A stretch of 64,000 nt of DNA from Microbacterium thalli (GTDB lineage: Bacteria; Actinomycetota; Actinomycetes; Actinomycetales; Microbacteriaceae): contig NZ_JAQZCH010000002.1 in the NCBI RefSeq assembly GCF_028737325.1, positions 496,001 to 560,000 on the forward strand. Direction: 5' to 3'. The notes under the pieces are model-generated. The model had not been told where the DNA came from and searched no databases. It was given only the letters and a program-made list of their open reading frames with translations. Position 1 is the stretch's first letter. Each line of letters starts with the position of its first letter. Shown one piece after another: positions 57,399 through 64,000 of this stretch. The position numbers were made by a program, and so were the translations under genes.

Positions 57399-59792
57399 GT
57401 GGCAGGAGAGCAGACGGTGCGGGTCGACGGCCGTCGCCTGCGCCTGTCGAACCTCGACAAGGTGCTCTACCCCGCCACCGGCACCACGAAGGGCGAGGTC
57501 ATCGAGTACTTCTCCCGCATAGCGCCGCTGATGCTGCCGCACCTCGACCGGCGACCGGTCACCCGCAAGCGGTGGCCCGAGGGCGTCGAGCAGTCCGACT
57601 TCTTCGCGAAGGACCTCGAGCGCGGGGCGCCGTCATGGCTCCCCCGCCTGCCGATCGACCATTCGAGCGGCTCGAAGGACTACCCCCTCGTCGAAGAGGT
57701 GGCCTCGCTCGTCTACCTCGCCCAGGTCGCGAGCCTCGAACTGCACGTGCCGCAGTGGCGGTTCACGGATGTCGGTGAGCGCGGCGCCCCCGACCGGCTC
57801 GTGCTCGACCTCGACCCGGGGCCGGGCGTCGGGTTGGCCGAGTGCGCCGAAGTGGCCCGCTGGGTGCGCGACATCCTCGCCGGCATGGGGATGGAACTGT
57901 TCCCCGTCACCAGCGGCAGCAAGGGCATCCACCTCTACGCCGCGTTGGCGGGCGAGCAGACCAGCGACCAGGCTTCGGCGTTCGCCAAGGAGCTTGCGCG
58001 CGCCCTCGAGGCCGATCATCCCGACCTCGTCATCAGCCAGATGACACGCAGCGCACGAGCGGGCAAGGTCTTCCTCGACTGGAGCCAGAACAACGGGTCG
58101 AAGACCACGATCGCCCCGTACTCGCTGCGCGGGCGTGCCGAGCCGACCGTCGCGGCGCCGCGCACCTGGGACGAGCTCGACGACCCCGCCCTGCGGCACC
58201 TGAGCTTCGACGAGATGCTCGAGCGCGCCGATCAGGTCGGCGATCTGCTCGCTCCCCTGGCGGCGCAGCGCACGGCACCGCTCGCGCCCTATCTCGCCAA
58301 GCGCTCGGCGGAGCGCACCCCCGAGCCCATGCCGACGACGGCGGCGCCCGTCCGCGCCGGCGAGGCGCCACGGTTCGTGGTCCAGGAGCATCACGCACGT
58401 CGGCTGCACTACGACCTGCGGCTCGAGCGCGACGGCGTGCTCGTGAGCTGGGCCGTGCCGCGCGGCATCCCCGATTCGTCCGATCGCAACCACCTCGCGG
58501 TCATGACCGAGCCCCACCCGCTGGAGTACCTCACCTTCGCGGGCGACATCCCCGCGGGCGAGTACGGCGCCGGCACGATGAGCATCTGGGACACCGGCAC
58601 CTACGAGCTCGAGAAGTGGCGCGACGACGAGATCATCTTCACGTTGCACGGCAGACGAGGCGGCGCGGAGGAGACCCCGCGGCTCGTGCTCATCCGCACG
58701 AACGGCGCAGGCGAGAAGTCGCAGTGGCTGCTGCACCGGATGAAATCGGATGCCGCTGCGCCCCCGGTCGCCGGCCGGGCCTCGGCCGAGGCGGCGGCAC
58801 CGACGACGGCGACGACGCCCGCGACGGGGTCCGTGGCGCCGATGCTCGCGGTGTCGGCCTCGCCGAGCATCGGCCGCGCGGCAGCGGAGCGCTGGGGTGC
58901 GTGGGTGGAGTTCAAATGGGACGGCGTCCGCGCGATCGCGCAGTGGGACGGCGAGCGGCTGCGGCTCTACGCGCGCAGCGGCACCGACATCACCGACCGT
59001 TATCCCGAGCTCACCGACGCCGACCTGGGCCTCGGACCCGAGCCGCTGACCCTCGACGGCGAGATCGTCGCCCTCGACGGCGCGCGGCGTCCGAGCTTCT
59101 CGCTGCTGCAGAACCGCATGCACCTCACGAAGGCTCGCGACATCGCCCGCGAGCGCGAGCGCACCCCGGTGGACTACTTCGTGTTCGACCTCCTGCGGCG
59201 CCGGGACCTCGACCTCACCTCGCGCCCCCTGCGGGAGCGCCGCTCTCTGCTGGAGCAGGCCACCGCGGGATCGCGCGCCCCGCTGACGGTGCCCCCGCGG
59301 ACCGACGACCTGGACGCCGCCCTCACCGCGGCGCGCGAGCTCGACCTCGAGGGCGCCGTCGTGAAGGATCCCGGATCGCGCTACCGCACCGGCATCCGCT
59401 CGGAGGAATGGCTGAAGGTCAAGCTCTCGCGCACGCAGGACGTCGTCGTCGGCGGCATCCGTCCGGGCAAGGGCGGGCGCCGCGGCGGGATCGGGTCGCT
59501 GCTGCTCGGCATCCCGGACGAGGACGGTCTGCGCTACGTCGGCCGCGTCGGGTCGGGCTTCTCGGACGCCGAGCTGACCCGTCTCGATGGCGCCCTCTCG
59601 CCCCGGCGGTCGCAGCGGAACCCCTTCGTAGGGGTGCCGTCGGCGGACGCGTCCGATGCCCTGTGGGTGCGACCCGAGCTCGTGGGCGAGGTCGAGTTCG
59701 CCGAGTTCACCCCCGGCGGCACGCTGCGCCACGCGCGGTGGCGCGGCCTGCGGCCCGACCGCGCACCGGAGGACGTGCGGCGCGAGGCGTAG
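57399..59792 (+). CDS. ligD: ATP-dependent DNA ligase LigD (polymerase-phosphoesterase-ligase)
   Basis: 797 residues from GTG 57399. The primase-polymerase domain (about 10-290) has LVLDLDPGPGVGL and FPVTSGSKGIHLY. The 3'-phosphoesterase domain (about 325-455) has VQEHHARRLHYDLRLERDG. The ligase domain (about 485-790) has the adenylation Lys506 in EFKWDGVRA, then LDGEIVALDG and EWLKVK. The order is that of mycobacterial LigD. It fills and seals double-strand breaks held by Ku. Confidence 0.95.
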   Translation: MAGEQTVRVDGRRLRLSNLDKVLYPATGTTKGEVIEYFSRIAPLMLPHLDRRPVTRKRWPEGVEQSDFFAKDLERGAPSWLPRLPIDHSSGSKDYPLVEEVASLVYLAQVASLELHVPQWRFTDVGERGAPDRLVLDLDPGPGVGLAECAEVARWVRDILAGMGMELFPVTSGSKGIHLYAALAGEQTSDQASAFAKELARALEADHPDLVISQMTRSARAGKVFLDWSQNNGSKTTIAPYSLRGRAEPTVAAPRTWDELDDPALRHLSFDEMLERADQVGDLLAPLAAQRTAPLAPYLAKRSAERTPEPMPTTAAPVRAGEAPRFVVQEHHARRLHYDLRLERDGVLVSWAVPRGIPDSSDRNHLAVMTEPHPLEYLTFAGDIPAGEYGAGTMSIWDTGTYELEKWRDDEIIFTLHGRRGGAEETPRLVLIRTNGAGEKSQWLLHRMKSDAAAPPVAGRASAEAAAPTTATTPATGSVAPMLAVSASPSIGRAAAERWGAWVEFKWDGVRAIAQWDGERLRLYARSGTDITDRYPELTDADLGLGPEPLTLDGEIVALDGARRPSFSLLQNRMHLTKARDIARERERTPVDYFVFDLLRRRDLDLTSRPLRERRSLLEQATAGSRAPLTVPPRTDDLDAALTAARELDLEGAVVKDPGSRYRTGIRSEEWLKVKLSRTQDVVVGGIRPGKGGRRGGIGSLLLGIPDEDGLRYVGRVGSGFSDAELTRLDGALSPRRSQRNPFVGVPSADASDALWVRPELVGEVEFAEFTPGGTLRHARWRGLRPDRAPEDVRREA

Positions 59793-59823
59793 ACACCGCG
59801 GCCGAGGGGCCGTCGCCGGTCGG

Positions 59824-60413
59824 TCAGAGCGCGCGCAGCAGCTCCGTCAGGGCCACGAAGGCACGTGCCCGATGCGAGGCGGCGTTCTTCTCGGCCGGCG
59901 ACCACTGTGCGACCGTGCGGGCGGGTTCGGGCTGCTCGTCGGGAACGAACACCGGGTCGTAGCCGAAGCCGCCCTCGCCCGCCGGAGCCGTCGCGAGCCG
60001 TCCGGGCCAGACGCCCTCGACGACGTGCTCGGTCTCACCGTCGACCAGGGCGATGACCGACACGAACTGCGCCGTGCGACGCGGGTCGGCGATGTCGGAG
60101 AGCTGGTCGAGCAGCAGGGCCGTGTTGGCTGCGGCATCCTTCTGGTGCCCCGCCCAGTAGGCCGAGAAGGCGCCCGGTGCGCCGCCGAGGGCGTCGACGC
60201 AGATGCCGGAGTCGTCCGCCAGGGCCGGCAGCCCCGTGTGAGCCGCCGCGGCGCGGGCCTTGATCAGGGCGTTCTCGGTGAAGGTGACGCCGTCCTCGAC
60301 GGGCTCCGGTCCGTCGTACCCGACCACCGCGAGGTCGGGGCGCACCGCCGCGACGATGGCGTGGAACTCCTCGACCTTGTGGGGGTTGTGGGTCGCCAGG
60401 ACGATGCGGGCCG

Positions 60414-60417
<4 letters not shown>
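59824..60417 (-). CDS. rdgB: XTP/dITP diphosphatase RdgB (HAM1)
   Basis: 197 residues from ATG 60417, overlapping the rph stop (ATGA). [67 protein letters not shown] and SHRARAF match the family. It removes ITP/XTP from the nucleotide pool. It forms a murI-rph-rdgB operon common in actinobacteria. Confidence 0.95.
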
Positions 60418-61145
<728 letters not shown>

Positions 61146-61176
61146 GGGGTGTCTCCGATCGAACGGCGGATGAGGG

Positions 61177-62025
61177 TCAGGATGCCGGCGGCGTCGCAGC
61201 CGGCTTCGGCAGGGTGATCGCGCCCGTCTGCACGAGACGCACCGAGGGCACGCCCCGGCCCATGAGGCGGTCGGCGAGGGCGAGGAAGTCGTCGGCGGAG
61301 TCGCCGGTCGCTTCGTAGACATGGCGCGGCACGGCGTCCGGGCTCGCGAGCAGCCCCCGCGAGACGAGCTGGCGGTAGACGTCCTTCGCGGTCTCGGAGT
61401 CGCTCGAGACGAGCGTCACGTCGGGCCCCATCACGTAGCTGATCGCGCCCTCGAGGAAGGGGTAGTGGGTGCAGCCGAGCACGAGGGTGTCGACCCCGGC
61501 CTCGCGCAGCGGTGCGAGGTACTCCTCGGCCACCGCGAGCACCTCGGGTGACTGCGTGATGCCGGCCTCGACGAACTCGACGAAGCGCGGACAGGATGCC
61601 GCGAACACCGACAGCCGCTCGTTCACCTCGAGCATGTCCTGGTAGGCGCGGGACGCGATCGTACCGACGGTCCCGATGACGCCGATGCGTCCGTTGCGGG
61701 TCGTCGAGATGGCCGTGCGGACGGCGGGGTTGATGACTTCGACGACCGGGACGTCGTAGCGCTCGCGGGCATCGCGCAGCAGCGCCGAGGACGCCGTGTT
61801 GCAGGCGATCACGAGCATCTTCACGCCCTCGTCGACGAGGGTGTCGAGGACCTCGAGGCCGTACCGACGCACGTCGGCGATGGGCTTGGGACCGTAGGGC
61901 GAGTGGGCGGTGTCTCCGATGTAGAGCAGCGACTCCCGCGGCAGCAGCTGCGAGACCGCCCGCGCCACCGTGAGCCCGCCGACGCCCGAGTCGAAGATGC
62001 CGATGGGCGCGTCGTTCACGATCAT
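61177..62025 (-). CDS. murI: Glutamate racemase
   Basis: 282 residues: [17 protein letters not shown], then the two catalytic Cys in VIACNTASS and [15 protein letters not shown]. It makes D-glutamate for peptidoglycan. First gene of the murI-rph-rdgB operon, divergent from pncB with a 32-base gap. Confidence 0.95.
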   Translation of the reverse strand: MIVNDAPIGIFDSGVGGLTVARAVSQLLPRESLLYIGDTAHSPYGPKPIADVRRYGLEVLDTLVDEGVKMLVIACNTASSALLRDARERYDVPVVEVINPAVRTAISTTRNGRIGVIGTVGTIASRAYQDMLEVNERLSVFAASCPRFVEFVEAGITQSPEVLAVAEEYLAPLREAGVDTLVLGCTHYPFLEGAISYVMGPDVTLVSSDSETAKDVYRQLVSRGLLASPDAVPRHVYEATGDSADDFLALADRLMGRGVPSVRLVQTGAITLPKPAATPPAS

Positions 62026-62057
62026 CGAGCCTACCCCGCGTCGCTACAGTGGCAGAC

Positions 62058-63383
62058 ATGACGGCCTCCAGCGCTCTGCTCACCGACCGGTACGAGATCA
62101 CCATGCTGCAGGCGGCACTGCGCGACGGCACGGCCGACCGCCAATGCGTCTTCGAGGTGTTCGCACGCCGGCTCGCCGGTGGCCGGCGGTTCGGCGTCGT
62201 CGCCGGGACCGGGCGTCTGCTCGAAGAGATCGAGAGCTTCCGCTTCGGCGACGACGAGCTCGATTACCTCGAGCAGCACGGTGCGATCGACGAGCGGACG
62301 CGGCGCTGGCTCGCCGACTACCGCTTCACCGGCACCATCACGGGCTACCGCGAGGGCGAGCTCTACTTCCCCGGCTCGCCCGTTCTCACGGTCGAGGGCA
62401 CCTTCGCCGAGGCCGTCGTGCTCGAGACGCTGGTCCTCAGCATCCTGAACTACGACTCCGCCGTCGCCACCGCCGCGGCCCGTATGGCCATCGCCGCCGG
62501 CGACCGTCCGCTCGCCGAGATGGGCTCGCGCCGCGCGCACGAGCGCAGCGCCGTCGCGGCCGCCCGTGCCGCGCACATCGCCGGGTTCGGTGCCACGAGC
62601 AACCTCGAGGCGGGCCGCACGTGGGGCATCCCGACGATGGGCACCGCCGCGCACGCCTGGACGCTGCTGCACGACAGCGAGGAAGAGGCGTTCCGCAGCC
62701 AGGTCGATGCGCTCGGTGTGGACACCACCCTGCTCGTGGACACCTACGACATCACCGAGGGTGTCGCCACCGCCGTCCGCGTCGCCGGGCCGGGCCTCGG
62801 CGGCGTGCGCATCGACTCGGGCGACCTGCCCACGGTCGCCGCGGACGTGCGCGCTCAGCTCGACGACCTCGGTGCGCACGGGACGCGCATCACCGTCACG
62901 AGCGACCTCGACGAGTACGCGATCGCCGCGCTGGCGGCATCCCCCGTCGATGCGTACGGCGTCGGCACCTCGCTGGTGACCGGCTCGGGCACCCCCACGG
63001 CGGGCATGGTCTACAAGCTCGTCGCACGCCAGAACGACGACGGATCGTGGCTCTCTGTCGCCAAGGCGTCGGCCGACAAGGTGTCGCACGGCGGACGGAA
63101 ATCCGCCTTTCGCGTCCTGGCGAACGGCACCGCATCGGAAGAGGTCGTCGTCGTCTCGGACGGGTTCGAGCCGCTCGACACCCCCGCCGAGCACCCCGAC
63201 GCCCGCCCGCTGCAGACCGAGCTCTTCACCGCAGGCGGGCCCGTCGCCGACTGGACCGGCGCGGCCGGCGTGCGCGCCGCCCGCGAGCACCACGCCCGCG
63301 TGATCGAGGAGATGCCCGTTCGCGCCCTCGCGCTCAGCCGGTCCGAGCCCGCGATTCCCACGGTGTACCGCGACGCCGACTGA
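62058..63383 (+). CDS. pncB: Nicotinate phosphoribosyltransferase
   Basis: 441 residues from ATG 62058. LLTDRYEITMLQAALRDGTA, EMGSRRAHERSAVAAARAAH, GFGATSNLEAGRTWGIPTMG, GGVRIDSGDLP and GVGTSLVTGSGTP belong to the family. It converts nicotinate to NaMN for NAD. A TACAGT -10 box at 62045-62050 sits 7 bases before this ATG, so the transcript is probably leaderless; the GTG at 62049 would fall inside the promoter. Confidence 0.94.
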   Translation: MTASSALLTDRYEITMLQAALRDGTADRQCVFEVFARRLAGGRRFGVVAGTGRLLEEIESFRFGDDELDYLEQHGAIDERTRRWLADYRFTGTITGYREGELYFPGSPVLTVEGTFAEAVVLETLVLSILNYDSAVATAAARMAIAAGDRPLAEMGSRRAHERSAVAAARAAHIAGFGATSNLEAGRTWGIPTMGTAAHAWTLLHDSEEEAFRSQVDALGVDTTLLVDTYDITEGVATAVRVAGPGLGGVRIDSGDLPTVAADVRAQLDDLGAHGTRITVTSDLDEYAIAALAASPVDAYGVGTSLVTGSGTPTAGMVYKLVARQNDDGSWLSVAKASADKVSHGGRKSAFRVLANGTASEEVVVVSDGFEPLDTPAEHPDARPLQTELFTAGGPVADWTGAAGVRAAREHHARVIEEMPVRALALSRSEPAIPTVYRDAD

Positions 63384-63421
63384 CGCGCGTGTCCTCGAAC
63401 GCGACAACGGGTCGGGGCGCG

Positions 63422-63688
63422 TCAGCGCATCATCGACTCGTAGATCTCCTTGCACGTGGGGCAGACGGGGAACTTCTCGGGATCGCGGCCCGGCGTCCAC
63501 TTCTTGCCGCACAGCGCCCGCACGGGCTTGCCCGTCATCGCCGACTCGAGGATCTTGTCCTTCTTGACGTAATGCGAGAAACGCTCGTGGTCGCCGGGCT
63601 CGATCGACTCTTCGCGGATGAGCTCCTCGAGCTCACGGTCGAGGGTCGCGAGACCGCCCTGGTCGGGAGAGTCGAGAGGAGTGCTCAT
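63422..63688 (-). CDS. DUF3039 protein
   Basis: An 88-residue protein, actinobacterial DUF3039: HERFSHYVKKDKILESAMTG, KPVRALCGKKWTPGRDPEKF, CPTCKEIYESM. Three Cys (CGKKW ... CPTC) could bind metal. Function unknown. Confidence 0.88.
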   Translation of the reverse strand: MSTPLDSPDQGGLATLDRELEELIREESIEPGDHERFSHYVKKDKILESAMTGKPVRALCGKKWTPGRDPEKFPVCPTCKEIYESMMR

Positions 63689-63711
63689 GCCGGAATTCTA
63701 TCCGCGAACCC

Positions 63712-63999
63712 TCAGGTGGTCTCGGCGAAAGCCATCAGCCGGTCGCCCCGCCGATCGAACACGGCTCCGCCGATGAGGATGCCCACGACGAGCACCAGGA
63801 TGCCGGTGCCGAGACCGACCCCGAGGGCCCACCACTGCGCGTCTGCGACACCCTGCAGGAAGCGCCAGCCCCACCAGAACGCCGGCACGGACGTGAGGAT
63901 CGCCCCCAGCAGCACGAAGCCCTGCGACACCCCTCCGCCCGTGCGCTGCGGCTGCTGGAAGGGACTGTCGCCGTGCCGTGCCACGGCGTACGGCGCCAC
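63712..63999 (-). CDS. Small two-helix membrane protein, start probably outside window
   Basis: 95 codons are visible up to the window edge (GTG at 63999 may be internal). Two hydrophobic segments: QGFVLLGAILTSVPAFWWGW and GLGTGILVLVVGILIGGAVF. The N-terminus is polar (SPFQQPQRTGGG) and cytoplasmic by charge. I do not recognise a family. Confidence 0.6.
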   Translation of the reverse strand: MAPYAVARHGDSPFQQPQRTGGGVSQGFVLLGAILTSVPAFWWGWRFLQGVADAQWWALGVGLGTGILVLVVGILIGGAVFDRRGDRLMAFAETT

Positions 64000-64000
64000 G

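Overview
The window is high-GC actinobacterial chromosome, most likely Microbacterium or a close relative in the Microbacteriaceae. The signs are an Rv3654c-Rv3659c-style tad pilus locus, mycothiol-type and thioredoxin-type ArsC proteins, a DUF7882 protein (a family I know only from Microbacteriaceae), DUF3039, a Ku/LigD end-joining pair, and an ars cluster laid out like the arsTX cluster of Microbacterium sp. A33. Assignments rest on motifs read by eye and on family knowledge. No database search was run.

Layout. (1) 1-5711 is a cell-surface polysaccharide module. It holds the end of a cellulose-synthase-like glycosyltransferase, a STAS anti-anti-sigma protein, an RsbW-type kinase, a GH26-like/OpgC acyltransferase fusion, and a convergent GAF-SpoIIE phosphatase, which together make a complete partner-switching set. 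(2) 5810-7190 and 45020-47996 are the two halves of one tad pilus operon (order tadA-tadB-tadC-flp-tadE-tadE-tadG). (3) Two separate large-serine-recombinase islands sit inside that operon. Island 1 (about 7189-16968, 9.8 kb) splits the flp pilin gene. Island 2 (about 17119-45084, 28.0 kb) replaces the last residues of tadC. About 150 bp of chromosome (start of flp and end of tadC) survives between them. Reading across the junctions restores both genes in frame and gives both att sites.

Island 1 carries its integrase, a candidate excision factor, a Dam-like methylase beside a ParB-like protein, a resolvase, a WhiB-like regulator, an unrecognised four-gene operon with 15-bp palindromic repeats, and a deoxyribosyltransferase-like protein. 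Island 2 carries its integrase, a possible small RNA, a D5-type helicase/primase with a 5' hairpin and an iteron-like region, a HEPN/Ymh protein, a resolvase, and a large arsenic and phosphate cargo. The cargo has a flavoprotein disulfide reductase, a broken aquaporin, PHO-boxed pstSCAB with a degenerate response regulator, and two diverged arsT-(arsX)-acr3-arsRC-arsC1 // arsC3 cassettes with arsO, arsR and arsN1. Arsenate would be reduced by thioredoxin-fed ArsC enzymes and exported by Acr3, while Pst favours phosphate over arsenate. The island ends with an unknown membrane coiled-coil protein and two tiny proteins.

Right flank (48075-64000) is ordinary chromosome: a TetR/MFS/M20 operon, LysR, the mesX-mesD methionine synthase pair, an FNT channel, tRNA-Leu(UAG), DedA, ku/ligD, murI-rph-rdgB, pncB, DUF3039 and a membrane protein cut by the window edge.
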